Source: Roseinatronobacter alkalisoli
GTDB lineage: Bacteria; Pseudomonadota; Alphaproteobacteria; Rhodobacterales; Rhodobacteraceae
Assembly (NCBI RefSeq): GCF_028745735.1
Contig: NZ_JAQZSM010000006.1
Coordinates: 124,001-188,000, forward strand
Direction of reading: 5' to 3'
Length of the DNA stretch: 64,000 nt
How positions within the stretch are numbered: position 1 is the first letter of the stretch; the number at the start of each line of letters is the position of its first letter. The translations under genes and the position numbers were made by a program. Of this stretch, positions 17,630 through 26,720 are shown one piece after another. The notes beneath the pieces are model-generated. The model was given only the letters and a program-made list of their open reading frames with translations, did no database searches and was not told the DNA's origin.

Positions 17630-18504
17630 TTCTCGTCTTCCAACTCATCTGCGAAAATCTCGTCATCTTCGTCCAGCAATCCTTCGCGGCGCAACTGTTC
17701 ATTCCGCTTCTTTTCAACCCGCGCAACAAGGAAGATCGAAATCTCATACAGGCCATAAACCACCACAAACAGGATGACCTGCGTTATCACGTCGGGCGGG
17801 GTGACCAACGCGGCCAATGTCAGAATACCCACGATCGCCCATTTGCGCCCAGCCTGCAGCCCAGCCTCTGACACCAGCCCCGCCTTGCCCATCAGGGTCA
17901 GCAGAACCGGCAACTGAAAGCACAGGCCGAATGCCACGATGAATTTTATCGTCAGGTTCAGATATTCCTGCGCCGACCCCTGAAACACCACCGACAAGGG
18001 CGCAGCCGCCTGCCCGCCATCCAGCGCTTCGCCTGTGGCCCCAAATTGCTGGAAGCTCAGGAAGAAATTATAGGCCAGCGGGGTGACAACATAAAACGCA
18101 AAGGACGCGCCCAGAAGGAACATGAAGGGCGATGCAACCAGAAAGGGCAGGAACGCCCCCTTTTCCGACCGGTAAAGGCCCGGCGCAACGAACCGCCACA
18201 TCTGCGTCGCGATCATCGGAAAGGCCAGCATGAAGCCGCCCAGAATCGACACTTTGATCGCAACAAAGAACCCTTCCTGCGGGCTGATGAAAATCAGGTC
18301 ACAGTTCTGGCCGCGATCTGCCAGCGCCGAACACAAGGGCGCGGTCAGAAAGTTGAAGATCGGCGTCGCAATCGCGAAACAGGCCAGCATCGCGACAACA
18401 AAGGCCAGCACGGATTTTATCAGCCGTGACCGCAATTCCGCCAGATGTTCGATCAGGGGCGCGCCTTTGTCTTCGATCTCGTCCTTGGCAGGGGGTTTTG
18501 TCAT
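17626..18504 (-). CDS. tatC: Sec-independent translocase subunit TatC
   Basis: 292 residues with six predicted membrane helices. TatC is the receptor for twin-arginine signal peptides and the core of the translocase. The N-terminal block APLIEHLAELRSRLIKSV is the family hallmark with the conserved Glu, and the periplasmic loop after helix 1 is normal. A charged C-terminal tail (residues about 262-292, many Asp/Glu) is longer than in E. coli. It follows tatB by 21 bases and overlaps the DUF815 gene. Confidence 0.97.
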   Translation of the reverse strand: MTKPPAKDEIEDKGAPLIEHLAELRSRLIKSVLAFVVAMLACFAIATPIFNFLTAPLCSALADRGQNCDLIFISPQEGFFVAIKVSILGGFMLAFPMIATQMWRFVAPGLYRSEKGAFLPFLVASPFMFLLGASFAFYVVTPLAYNFFLSFQQFGATGEALDGGQAAAPLSVVFQGSAQEYLNLTIKFIVAFGLCFQLPVLLTLMGKAGLVSEAGLQAGRKWAIVGILTLAALVTPPDVITQVILFVVVYGLYEISIFLVARVEKKRNEQLRREGLLDEDDEIFADELEDEK

Positions 18505-18525
18505 GTCATGCTCTCGCGCAGCGGC

Positions 18526-18987
18526 CTAGGCTTTGGACGCCGGGTCATCTTTCGGGGATTCGGCTGAACTGTCTTTTGCTGGTCGGGTTGTTGCAGCACC
18601 GGTTTCGGGCGCATGGTCGCTGGGTGCCTGCTCCATCCCGGCGGCGATATCATCCAGTTCCTCCAGGTTATCCCCGGCATCGGAATCCCTGGTCTTGCGC
18701 TTTGCCGGGGTGTCGGATTTCAGTGGATCCCAGTTTTTCATCTTGTTCAGTTCATCAAGCCCCATCTTTTGGGGGTCAGTCATCCCGCGCAGGTCGCGCG
18801 CGACATCCTTGACGCCTGTTTCATCCGCGGCTTCATCCATGGCACGCTGGAATTCGCGCGCCATATTGCGGGCCTTGGCCGTGAACTGACCCAGGGTCCG
18901 GAACATTTTCGGCAGGTCTTTCGGACCAACGACAATCAGCGCAACCACACCGATCACCAGAAGTTCTGTCCAGCCTATGTCTAGCAT
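18526..18987 (-). CDS. tatB: Sec-independent translocase subunit TatB
   Basis: 153 residues: one N-terminal membrane helix (residues about 3-20, MLDIGWTELLVIGVVALIVV), the hinge GPKDLPKMFRTLGQF and a long amphipathic and charged tail. TatB partners TatC in the substrate-receptor complex. The ATG at 18987 gives the canonical start 'MxDIGxxELL'; a GTG at 19020 would add eleven atypical residues. It is the middle gene of the tatABC operon. Confidence 0.96.
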   Translation of the reverse strand: MLDIGWTELLVIGVVALIVVGPKDLPKMFRTLGQFTAKARNMAREFQRAMDEAADETGVKDVARDLRGMTDPQKMGLDELNKMKNWDPLKSDTPAKRKTRDSDAGDNLEELDDIAAGMEQAPSDHAPETGAATTRPAKDSSAESPKDDPASKA

Positions 18988-19075
18988 CGAACACCCCCTG
19001 CACGCTTGCTGCAAAAGCACTGCGCGCGCCCGTCATGCGGTCTGACGCGGTATTGCGCCATCCTGTCTGCGCGTA

Positions 19076-19306
19076 TCAGGCCTTGTCTTTTTCGTGCTCG
19101 GTTTCGGGGGTCACGTCGCGGGCGGTCTTGGTGGCGTCGTCAGATTTGTTTTCAAGTTCTTCGGAACCATCCTTCAGCCCCTTCCGGAACGAGGTGATCC
19201 CTTTGCCCACCTCACCCATCAGAGCACTGACCTTGCCGCGCCCGAACAGGACCAGAACGACAACCGCGATGATAATGAAGCCTGCGGGGCCTATGTTGTT
19301 CAGCAT
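19076..19306 (-). CDS. tatA: Sec-independent translocase subunit TatA
   Basis: 76 residues with a single N-terminal helix, the [17 protein letters not shown] amphipathic segment and an acidic/lysine tail. TatA oligomerises to form the translocation pore. It heads the tat operon, 88 bases before tatB. The residues after the hinge (FGRGK, not FGPKD/LPK) separate it from TatB. Confidence 0.96.
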   Translation of the reverse strand: MLNNIGPAGFIIIAVVVLVLFGRGKVSALMGEVGKGITSFRKGLKDGSEELENKSDDATKTARDVTPETEHEKDKA

Positions 19307-19398
19307 GATAATCTCCCTCCGGCCATGGTAACAGCATGGCTGCGCGTGTCTACAGCTTCCATTTATGGATTAGCAGCGGGCAATCAAAGCCCCAAATT

Positions 19399-19430
19399 GG
19401 AAAAGCCTGAAATTTCCTGTCAGGTTTTCC
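19399..19430 (-). terminator. terminator after the diguanylate cyclase gene
   Basis: GGAAAA-g-CCTGA (19399-19410) pairs with TCAGG-TTTTCC (19420-19430), an 11-bp stem with one bulged base and a 9-base loop. On the minus strand it starts 20 bases after the gene's stop and is followed by an AATTTGG tract. Confidence 0.5.
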
Positions 19431-19449
19431 GGTCACGCCTACGGAGTGG

Positions 19450-20310
19450 TCAGTTCACAACCCGTTTCTGCGCGGCCATGCTGGGTGCGCAGACAATGTT
19501 GCGCCCGGATGCTTTTGCGGCGTAAAGCTGCGCATCCGCCCGTGCCATCAGTGCATCGACAGTGTCGATACCGATTTCGCAGGTCGCAACACCAAGGCTG
19601 GCCGTGAAGTTGATTTCAGGGAATGTCGGCGCAACGGATCGTGCGATAACCACACGCAACCGTTCAGCAATTTCCAGGGCTGCATCAGCCCCGGCGGCGA
19701 CCAGAACGCCAAATTCTTCGCCGCCCAGACGTCCGAACCGGTCTTCCAGACGCAGTTCCGCCTGAACAGCATGGCCGACGGCGCGCAGAACCGCATCACC
19801 GGCCACGTGGCCGAAATTGTCGTTGATCGCCTTGAATTCATCCAGATCGAACATGATCAGGCTGTAGTCACTGCCGTTGCGGCGACATGCCGCAACCGCG
19901 CGCGTCAGATCATCGGCAAAGGCGCGGCGCGTCATCGCCCCGGTCAGCGCGTCGCGGTGCGCTTCGGTCCATAATGCAGCCTGTTCCACGATAAGCGCAG
20001 CGAAACTGTTCAGAATGCTGGCTGCGGTGGGTGCGAATGCCGGTGCATAGGCGCGCAATGTCCCGATACGCTGTGCATTTTGCAGCAGCGGCGCTTCGAT
20101 GCATTCCTGCCCCGCCAGTACCGGCTGGGGAGCATCGCCAGTGAATTGCGCGCTGATATGCGTGGCACCTGTAGTCTGACGGATCAGGTTGAAAACGGTT
20201 TCAAAGCGATCATCCGCCTGCCCGCAGAGCGCCCGTTTCTGAACATGCAACACTGCACCCGCTTCAGGGACAATCTGTGTATCTGCGATGATCTGGCGAT
20301 GGAAGCTCAT
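19450..20310 (-). CDS. GGDEF diguanylate cyclase with N-terminal GAF-like domain
   Basis: 286 residues; makes cyclic di-GMP. The GGDEF domain occupies about residues 120-285, with the active-site motif GGEEF and the metal-binding FDLDEFKAINDNFGH. An inhibitory RxxD site (RLED) sits exactly five residues before GGEEF, so product inhibition is expected. The first 115 residues look like a small GAF-type sensor. The intergenic region upstream holds a full CtrA box and a perfect 10-bp palindrome, suggesting cell-cycle or motility-linked control. It has its own terminator hairpin and lies between hflX and the tat operon. Confidence 0.93.
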   Translation of the reverse strand: MSFHRQIIADTQIVPEAGAVLHVQKRALCGQADDRFETVFNLIRQTTGATHISAQFTGDAPQPVLAGQECIEAPLLQNAQRIGTLRAYAPAFAPTAASILNSFAALIVEQAALWTEAHRDALTGAMTRRAFADDLTRAVAACRRNGSDYSLIMFDLDEFKAINDNFGHVAGDAVLRAVGHAVQAELRLEDRFGRLGGEEFGVLVAAGADAALEIAERLRVVIARSVAPTFPEINFTASLGVATCEIGIDTVDALMARADAQLYAAKASGRNIVCAPSMAAQKRVVN

Positions 20311-20388
20311 GGCGGCACCTTGCGAAAACTTATGATGCAGGTATCGCCGTTAACTATGGTCAGGCTTAGGAAGCATTATGGCGGAAAA

Positions 20389-20436
20389 TTAACCAATTAA
20401 GGCAGACCCGCCACAATTGGTTAATGTCGCCTTAAT
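20389..20436. promoter_or_regulatory. CtrA box and overlapping palindromes upstream of the diguanylate cyclase
   Basis: TTAA (20421-20424), seven bases, TTAA (20432-20435) is a perfect match to the CtrA operator TTAA-N7-TTAA. It overlaps a perfect 10-bp inverted repeat, TTAACCAATT (20389-20398) with AATTGGTTAA (20415-20424), and an 8-bp one, ATTAAGGC (20396-20403) with GCCTTAAT (20429-20436). The left arm also contains TTAACC, the common CtrA half-site. The site lies 80-125 bases before the cyclase start codon. Confidence 0.65.
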
Positions 20437-20488
20437 CTGGCCGCAAATACACACCAATAGGTTGTAATTCTCTGAATTTTCACAATTT

Positions 20489-21748
20489 TTACGAACCAGA
20501 CTCTTTGGCGCGCAAATCGCGGAAGTTCCGTTTCTGGCGATCAGTCCAGAAAACCTGAAGGACGAATCCTTCATCTGTCTGCGATTCGCTTTCCACGATG
20601 CCCTGTTCAAACAGCCATGCGCGCGCGCGGCCCTGACCGAAACCAAGCGTGAATGTTTCATGATGGCGCACATCATCCAGCACCATCGTGGCGGCGTCAA
20701 AGAACGCATCCAGCCCCTGCCCTGTCACAGATGACGCCAGAAACACCCCCTCTGCACGTTCGGCACGACGGCTGACAGATTCGGCACCTTCTTCATCCAG
20801 CAAATCGGCCTTGTTCCACAGCTCGATCAGCGGCGTTTCATCGCGAACGCCCAGCTCCGCCAGAATGGAGCGTACATTCTGCGCCTGCGATTCGGTTTCC
20901 GAATGCGCAATATCGCGCACATGCACGATAAGGTCCGCTTCCAGCACCTCTTCCAGCGTGGCACGGAAGGCCGCGACCAGTTGCGTTGGCAGATCCGAGA
21001 TGAAACCCACTGTATCCGACAGGATTACCTGTTTGCCGGTGGGCAGCGTGACTGCACGCATTGTCGGGTCAAGCGTGGCAAACAGCATATCCTGCGCCAG
21101 CACGTCGGCGCCCGTCAGTCGGTTGAACAGGGTGGATTTACCAGCATTGGTATAGCCCACAAGCGCCACAACCGGAAAAGGCACTTTCTTGCGTGCAGCG
21201 CGGTGCAGATCACGGGTCTTGGCGACTTTTGACAATTGCCGACGCAGCCGCACCATCTGTTCGTCAATGGCGCGGCGGTCAGCTTCTATCTGCGTTTCGC
21301 CCGGACCGCCCACGAACCCAAGCCCGCCGCGCTGCCGTTCAAGGTGTGTCCAGGCCCGCACAAGCCGCGTGCGCTGGTAACTCAGCGCCGCCAGATCCAC
21401 TTGCAGCACACCTTCGCGGGTACGCGCACGGTCAGCAAAGATTTCAAGGATCAGACCAGTGCGGTCCAGAAGCTTGACATCCCAGGCGCGTTCCAGATTG
21501 CGCTGTTGCACGGGGCTTACCGGCCCGTCAATCAGCACCAGATCCACATCCAGATCACCTATGCGGGTGCCAAGTTCGTCAACCTTGCCGGTGCCGAACA
21601 GCAGGCCGGGATGGGCCTTTGGCAGGCGCACAACTTCTGCCCCCACAACTTCCAGTCCGGGCAGCGCATGCGCCAGCGCTTGGGCTTCCGCCAATGCATG
21701 TTCAGGAAGGCGGCCGCGATCCACTGACCTGATATCAGGATGCAGCAC
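20489..21748 (-). CDS. hflX: GTPase HflX
   Basis: 419 residues; a ribosome-associated GTPase that splits stalled 70S ribosomes under stress. The N-terminal HflX domain carries GLLFGTGKVDEL and the coiled coil; the G1 motif is GYTNAGKST, G3 is DTVGF and G4 NKAD. The listed start is a GTG (VLHPDIRSVD...). The frame stays open upstream to the hfq stop and includes residues TRPTRAYVLHPDI that look like genuine HflX sequence, yet contains no ATG, GTG or TTG, so the true start is uncertain. It is the last gene of the trkA-trkH-hfq-hflX run. Confidence 0.95.
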   Translation of the reverse strand: MLHPDIRSVDRGRLPEHALAEAQALAHALPGLEVVGAEVVRLPKAHPGLLFGTGKVDELGTRIGDLDVDLVLIDGPVSPVQQRNLERAWDVKLLDRTGLILEIFADRARTREGVLQVDLAALSYQRTRLVRAWTHLERQRGGLGFVGGPGETQIEADRRAIDEQMVRLRRQLSKVAKTRDLHRAARKKVPFPVVALVGYTNAGKSTLFNRLTGADVLAQDMLFATLDPTMRAVTLPTGKQVILSDTVGFISDLPTQLVAAFRATLEEVLEADLIVHVRDIAHSETESQAQNVRSILAELGVRDETPLIELWNKADLLDEEGAESVSRRAERAEGVFLASSVTGQGLDAFFDAATMVLDDVRHHETFTLGFGQGRARAWLFEQGIVESESQTDEGFVLQVFWTDRQKRNFRDLRAKESGS

Positions 21749-21816
21749 ATAAGCGCGGGTCGGGCGCGTGCCCCCCTCGCCACCAAGATCAGAAACGTCA
21801 ACAGGGGTGCGTGAGA

Positions 21817-22050
21817 TCAGCCTTCACCTTCATAAAGAGAAATCGGCTGGCCCGGCATTATTGTGGAAATCGCATGCTTGTACACAAGCTGGCTTTGACC
21901 ATCACGGCGCAACAACACGCAGAAATTGTCAAACCATGTGATAACGCCTTGCAGCTTGACACCGTTGATCAGGAAAACAGTTACAGGAACCTTGTTCTTG
22001 CGAACATGGTTCAGAAATGCATCTTGCAGGTTTTGCTTATCATTGGCCAT
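21817..22050 (-). CDS. hfq: RNA chaperone Hfq
   Basis: 77 residues, a homohexameric Sm-like protein that pairs small RNAs with mRNAs. Sm1 is [27 protein letters not shown] and Sm2 contains [10 protein letters not shown]. The short C-terminal tail is typical of Rhodobacterales. It sits between trkH and hflX, as in most of the order, and would be the natural partner for the candidate sRNA at 8241-8318. Confidence 0.98.
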   Translation of the reverse strand: MANDKQNLQDAFLNHVRKNKVPVTVFLINGVKLQGVITWFDNFCVLLRRDGQSQLVYKHAISTIMPGQPISLYEGEG

Positions 22051-22224
22051 GCGTCTGCCTTTTTGTCTGGGCTTGTTGCTTTACGCAGAGTGCCTCATCT
22101 CCCTATTGACGCAGTATGAAACGCCAGACAGAAAAGTTCCAGACCCGTTGCGCGACAAAACGGGGTTTGAAGCAATTTATTTCATTCATGCAGGGTATTC
22201 CCGTTGCCCGTCCGGCAGGAATAG

Positions 22225-23745
22225 TCACGATCGGGGCCAAAGTACCGACAACAACAGCAGAAATTCCAGCCGACCCAGCAGCATCCCGGCCCCCAGAACC
22301 GCCCTTTGCGCATCACCAAGCTCAGTCCAGGTAAGCGGCACCGACCCCGCGATCTGCACAAGCGGCCCGGTCGTTGTCAGTGCAGCGACAGCATAGCTCA
22401 GCGCATCTTCCATAGTGCTGCCCAGAATGCTGAGGGCGGCCATCACAAGCCCCAGCCCCAGAATGAAGATCAGCAGAAACAACCAGGCCGAAAATGCCCC
22501 CTCGGTGCGCAGCCCCCGCATATGTGCCCCGTCACCGCCAACAGCTGCGGGATGCACCAGATGTTGCAGTTCATATTTGGCCTGCCACATCAGCGCAAAA
22601 ATACGCATCAGTTTCAGCCCCCCCGCCGTGGTCGCAACGCCGCCCCCGATCAGGGCAAGCCCCAGCAGAACAATCCCCGCAGGCCCGGCAAAAAAGCCAC
22701 TCCGCAGGTCTGTTGCGCTGCTGATGAATCCGGTTGTGGTCAGGAATGACAGACCATTGAAAACCACGCTCCATAATTCCCGCAGAAACCGGTTCAGGCT
22801 GTTGCCGTCATCACCGAATGCGAACCCCAGCACGAACAGCCCGCACAGACCGGCCAGCAACACCCCGGCGAATGTCAGCTCTATCTGCCGCCAGTTCAAC
22901 CGCGCCCCATGCCCGCGCGCGCCAGCCAGCCAGAATGTACGGCTTAACCCCAGCACCAGAAACACCAGCAACAGGAACTCGCTTGAAAAGGTCAGGGCCG
23001 CAACGTCCCATCCCGGCCCCGGCACAATACCAGAGGTGGACAGCGCCGACATTGCCAGGATCAGCGCGACCAGCGGCGGGTTACCGGCGATCGACAGCGC
23101 CACCCATAGCAACAGCGTCAGTCCTGCATAAAGTGGCGCAATCAGTCCGACCTGTAGCCGCAACCGCTGTAGCGTGGCATCGGGTGCAGCCGCGTTGTTG
23201 TCTTCGGACAGAAGCTGCTTGCTTAGCGCCGGTCCTGCCGTCTGCCTTTCATTGCGCACGGCCAGCACTTCGAACCCGCCCATATTCATGGGCGCCAGAA
23301 TGGCAATGACATAGACAAGAACGAACAAGCCCCCAAGCCAGCCCACAATCGCGCGCCACAGATGCACGCTGCGCGGCACTGGATTGTCCAGCAAGGTCGC
23401 CCCCGTGGTGGTGAAACTTGACAGCATTTCAAACCACGCATCCGCAAACCGTAATCCCGGCACCGCTTCTGTCAGGGGAATGCTCATCAGAACCGGCAGC
23501 AGGACATAAGCCGCCGACAACACAAAAAACGGATGCGAAATAAGCCTCTCGCGCGGTTTGCGCGACTTGTTCGCCAGGTAAATCAGGGCCGTGAAACTGG
23601 CCAGCAGGAAGGCCGAGTACAAGAACGCGCGCGCACTTTCATGTTCGCGCAGAGTAAAACCCACGGCAGCGGGAACAATCATCGCCACGGCCGTCACCGC
23701 AACGAGAACCAGCAAGATGACCGTGCCGCGCGACCGCTGCGCCAT
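22225..23745 (-). CDS. trkH: TrkH-type potassium uptake membrane subunit
   Basis: 506 residues with ten or more hydrophobic segments and the four pore-loop regions of the SKT family; selectivity segments resemble SSFTTTGATLL, MSALSTSGIVPG, LSFLTTTGFISS and AALTTTGPLVQ. Potassium uptake is gated by the cytoplasmic TrkA protein encoded just upstream. A small 6-bp inverted repeat (CCCTTG/CAAGGG, 23754-23771) lies 8-26 bases upstream of the ATG and could influence trkH translation. Confidence 0.95.
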   Translation of the reverse strand: MAQRSRGTVILLVLVAVTAVAMIVPAAVGFTLREHESARAFLYSAFLLASFTALIYLANKSRKPRERLISHPFFVLSAAYVLLPVLMSIPLTEAVPGLRFADAWFEMLSSFTTTGATLLDNPVPRSVHLWRAIVGWLGGLFVLVYVIAILAPMNMGGFEVLAVRNERQTAGPALSKQLLSEDNNAAAPDATLQRLRLQVGLIAPLYAGLTLLLWVALSIAGNPPLVALILAMSALSTSGIVPGPGWDVAALTFSSEFLLLVFLVLGLSRTFWLAGARGHGARLNWRQIELTFAGVLLAGLCGLFVLGFAFGDDGNSLNRFLRELWSVVFNGLSFLTTTGFISSATDLRSGFFAGPAGIVLLGLALIGGGVATTAGGLKLMRIFALMWQAKYELQHLVHPAAVGGDGAHMRGLRTEGAFSAWLFLLIFILGLGLVMAALSILGSTMEDALSYAVAALTTTGPLVQIAGSVPLTWTELGDAQRAVLGAGMLLGRLEFLLLLSVLWPRS

Positions 23746-23839
23746 CAGCGCCCCCTTGCAAACGACAAGGGAACCTTAAGAACGGGTGATAGCATATTGC
23801 TATAAAATAATTTTATGATCATTTCGATCCGTCTCTTCA

Positions 23840-25216
23840 TCAGAAGAACTCAACAGCGACCTGTAGCAGTTCATCCACCTTGGGCACATCTTCCGTCAGC
23901 GAGAAGATAACCACCAGATCCCCTTCGCGCAGGATCATGCTGCCTGTCGGCTTCAGGAATTCCCCCTTGCGCAATGCCCCGATCAGAAGCGCGCCTTCCG
24001 GGAACTGGATGTCACGCACCGCGCGGTCTGCCAGTTGCGACGTGCCCAGAACCTGCGCTTCTATCACCTCGGCCTCGCGGTCACCGACCATATAGACCGA
24101 CCGGACGCGCCCATGTCGGACATGGCGCAATATGGAACTGACCGTCAGCGCGCGCGGGTTGATATAGGCATCCACCCCTAATGCATCGGCCAGCGGCACA
24201 AGGCTGGGATCGTTGATCAGCGCGATGGACATTTTCCCGCCAAGCGACTGCGCGCGCACCGCCGCCAGCAGGTTGGTCTTGTCGTCATCGGTCAGGACCA
24301 GAACGGCATCGGTCTTGGTAATGCCTGCCTCATTCAGCAGTTCCGCGTCCAGCCCGTCACCATGCAGCACGATCGAGCGTTCCAGCTTGTCGGCGGCGAT
24401 TTCCGCGCGACCTCTGTCGCGTTCGATAACCTTGACGCGCACACGTTCAGGCTGCGCTTCCAGCATGCTGGCCACGCTTAACCCGACATTGCCACCGCCA
24501 ATGACCAGAACCCGCTCCTGACGGGCCTGTGTCTTGCCGAATACTTCAAAACAGCGACTGACATCACGCGCATCGGTCAGGACATAGATCTGGTCACCTT
24601 CGAATAACTGGTCTTCGGGTTCAGGCGCAAAAAGCCGCTTTCCGCGCCGCACACCGGCCACCATGACCCGCAGCGTCGGAAACAGTTCGGACAATTGCCG
24701 CAGCGGCGTGTTCAGCACCGAACATTCCGCCTGCAAGGTCATTCCTACCAACAGCGCCTTGCCATCGAAATATTCATGCACATCGAAGGCACCGGGATAG
24801 GCAACCCGCTTCAGCGCAGCAAGCGACACTTCGCGTTCAGGGCTGATTATGACATCAATGGGCATATGTTCACGCCGGAACAGCCCTGCATACTGGCGTT
24901 CCAGATAGGTTTGCTGACGCAGACGCGCAATTTTGCGGGTGACACCAAACACCGAATGCGACACCTGACAGGTGACCATGTTGACCTCATCCGAATAGGT
25001 CGCGGCAATCACCATATCCGCATCCGCCGCACCGGCCTTATCCAGAACATCGGGATGGCTGGCGAACCCGAGCACCCCCTGCACATCCAGCGTGTCGGTG
25101 GCGCGCTGAACAAGGGCGGGATTGTTGTCAACGATGGTAACGTCGTTGTTTTCACGCGAAAGGTGGCGGGCAATCTGCCAGCCAACCTGACCGGCACCAC
25201 ATACGATCACTTTCAT
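23840..25216 (-). CDS. trkA: Trk potassium transporter NAD-binding subunit TrkA
   Basis: 458 residues with two RCK_N/RCK_C repeats. The first NAD site is VIVCGAGQVGWQIARHL (residues 3-19), the second LVIGGGNVGLSVASML (about 233-248). The protein sits on the cytoplasmic face and gates TrkH. It follows ntrX, separated by a strong hairpin, and precedes trkH by 94 bases. Confidence 0.97.
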   Translation of the reverse strand: MKVIVCGAGQVGWQIARHLSRENNDVTIVDNNPALVQRATDTLDVQGVLGFASHPDVLDKAGAADADMVIAATYSDEVNMVTCQVSHSVFGVTRKIARLRQQTYLERQYAGLFRREHMPIDVIISPEREVSLAALKRVAYPGAFDVHEYFDGKALLVGMTLQAECSVLNTPLRQLSELFPTLRVMVAGVRRGKRLFAPEPEDQLFEGDQIYVLTDARDVSRCFEVFGKTQARQERVLVIGGGNVGLSVASMLEAQPERVRVKVIERDRGRAEIAADKLERSIVLHGDGLDAELLNEAGITKTDAVLVLTDDDKTNLLAAVRAQSLGGKMSIALINDPSLVPLADALGVDAYINPRALTVSSILRHVRHGRVRSVYMVGDREAEVIEAQVLGTSQLADRAVRDIQFPEGALLIGALRKGEFLKPTGSMILREGDLVVIFSLTEDVPKVDELLQVAVEFF

Positions 25217-25308
25217 GGCGCGCGCGCTCCTTTATCGATGCAACCGCGCCAGATGGGCGGCTTCCGCGTCTTCTGTCAGCCTTGATGCCCGCATGCAAGC
25301 GAAGTTGA

Positions 25309-25331
25309 CGTGCCCACAATGGATGGGCACG
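25309..25331 (-). terminator. hairpin between ntrX and trkA
   Basis: CGTGCCCA (25309-25316) and TGGGCACG (25324-25331) form a perfect 8-bp stem with a seven-base loop, beginning seven bases after the ntrX stop. There is no U-run, so it could be a partial terminator or an RNA-processing boundary separating ntr from trk expression. Confidence 0.45.
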
Positions 25332-25337
25332 CCCCAC

Positions 25338-26720
25338 CTAGCCCGCGTTTTTCGCCGTGCTGACGCCCAGCGATTTCAGCTTGCGGTGCAGCGCGGATCG
25401 TTCCATCCCCACGAAACTTGCGGTGCGGCTGATGTTGCCGCCAAAACGGTGAATCTGGGACAGCAGATATTCGCGTTCGAACAATTCACGGGCATCCCGC
25501 AACGGCAATGTCGTCAACGCACCCGACAGGATGATTTTCGCGGTATCATCGGAACCCGCCGACGGGGCGTGCGTGTCATTTTGCAGATCTGCCAGACCGA
25601 TGGGCGCAGACGCATCGCCAAGGATCAGCGCCCGTTCGACGACATTGCGCAATTGCCGGATATTGCCGGGCCAGTGCATGGTCTGCAAATGCGCCTGCGC
25701 GGCATCCTGCAGGATACGCCGGGGCAGCCCCTGCGATTTGTGCAGCATGTCGATGAAATAGCTGGCCAGCAACGGAATATCCTCGCGGCGTTCATCAAGG
25801 CCGGGAACGCGCACCGGCACCACGCTCAGCCGGTCCAGCAATTCCTGACGGAACAGCCCTTCGCGGATCAGCGCAGCAAGGTCATGGGTGGTCGCACTCA
25901 TCACGCGCATATCGACGCGCACCTTGTCGGCACCGCCCAGACGCATGAATTGCTGGTCAACCAGCACGCGCAGTATCTTGGACTGGGTACCAAGCGGCAT
26001 ATCGGCCACTTCGTCAAAAAACACCACGCCGCCATGGGCCTGTTCCAGCAAGCCGGGTTCCACGCCGCGATCCGCGCTTTCGCGGCCGAACAACACTTCT
26101 TCCATGCGCTCCGGTTCAATAGCCGCAGAGGACACGCACACAAAAGGACGCGACGCCCGGTCAGAGTTTTCATGAACAAAGCGCGCCGCAGCTTCCTTGC
26201 CACTGCCCGCAGGGCCGGTAAACATAATCCGCGCGTTGGAATGGGTCACTTTTTCCAGTTGTGCGCACAGGTTGCGGAACGCATGACTTTCGCCGATCAG
26301 TTCCGATGAATGATTGTCACGCCTGCGCAGATCCTGATTTTCGCGCCGCAGCCGCGATGCCTCCATAGCGCGGTTGATGACCACCATCAGCTTGTCGATG
26401 TTGAACGGCTTTTCAATGAAATCATAGGCGCCCTGCTTGATGGCCGCGACGGCAATCTCGACATTGCCATGGCCGGAAATAATGACGATGGGAATATCAG
26501 GATTGGAGCGTTTGACCTTCATCAGAATGTCGATCCCGTCCATCTTGCTGTCCTTCAGCCAGATGTCCAGAATGATCAGCGCAGGCGCTTTTGCGTTGAC
26601 TTCGGCCATGGCCTGATCCGAATTCGCGGCCAGGCGCGTAACATAGCCTTCATCCTTCAGAATGTCCGATATCAATTCGCGGATGTCGCGTTCGTCATCG
26701 ACAATCAGGATGTCACTCAT
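25338..26720 (-). CDS. ntrX: response regulator NtrX
   Basis: 460 residues: receiver domain (about 1-120, phospho-acceptor D52 in LIILDIWLKD), AAA+ domain (about 140-380, Walker A GPAGSGKEAA, Walker B GVVFFDEVAD) and a C-terminal Fis-type helix-turn-helix (NISRTASFVGMERSALHRKLKSLGV). The sigma-54 contact loop GAFTGA is absent: where it should stand the sequence runs LFGRESADRGVEPGLLEQA. NtrX here therefore probably does not activate sigma-54 polymerase. NtrX/NtrY respond to nitrogen or redox signals in this class. The start overlaps the ntrY stop by four bases. Confidence 0.96.
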   Translation of the reverse strand: MSDILIVDDERDIRELISDILKDEGYVTRLAANSDQAMAEVNAKAPALIILDIWLKDSKMDGIDILMKVKRSNPDIPIVIISGHGNVEIAVAAIKQGAYDFIEKPFNIDKLMVVINRAMEASRLRRENQDLRRRDNHSSELIGESHAFRNLCAQLEKVTHSNARIMFTGPAGSGKEAAARFVHENSDRASRPFVCVSSAAIEPERMEEVLFGRESADRGVEPGLLEQAHGGVVFFDEVADMPLGTQSKILRVLVDQQFMRLGGADKVRVDMRVMSATTHDLAALIREGLFRQELLDRLSVVPVRVPGLDERREDIPLLASYFIDMLHKSQGLPRRILQDAAQAHLQTMHWPGNIRQLRNVVERALILGDASAPIGLADLQNDTHAPSAGSDDTAKIILSGALTTLPLRDARELFEREYLLSQIHRFGGNISRTASFVGMERSALHRKLKSLGVSTAKNAG

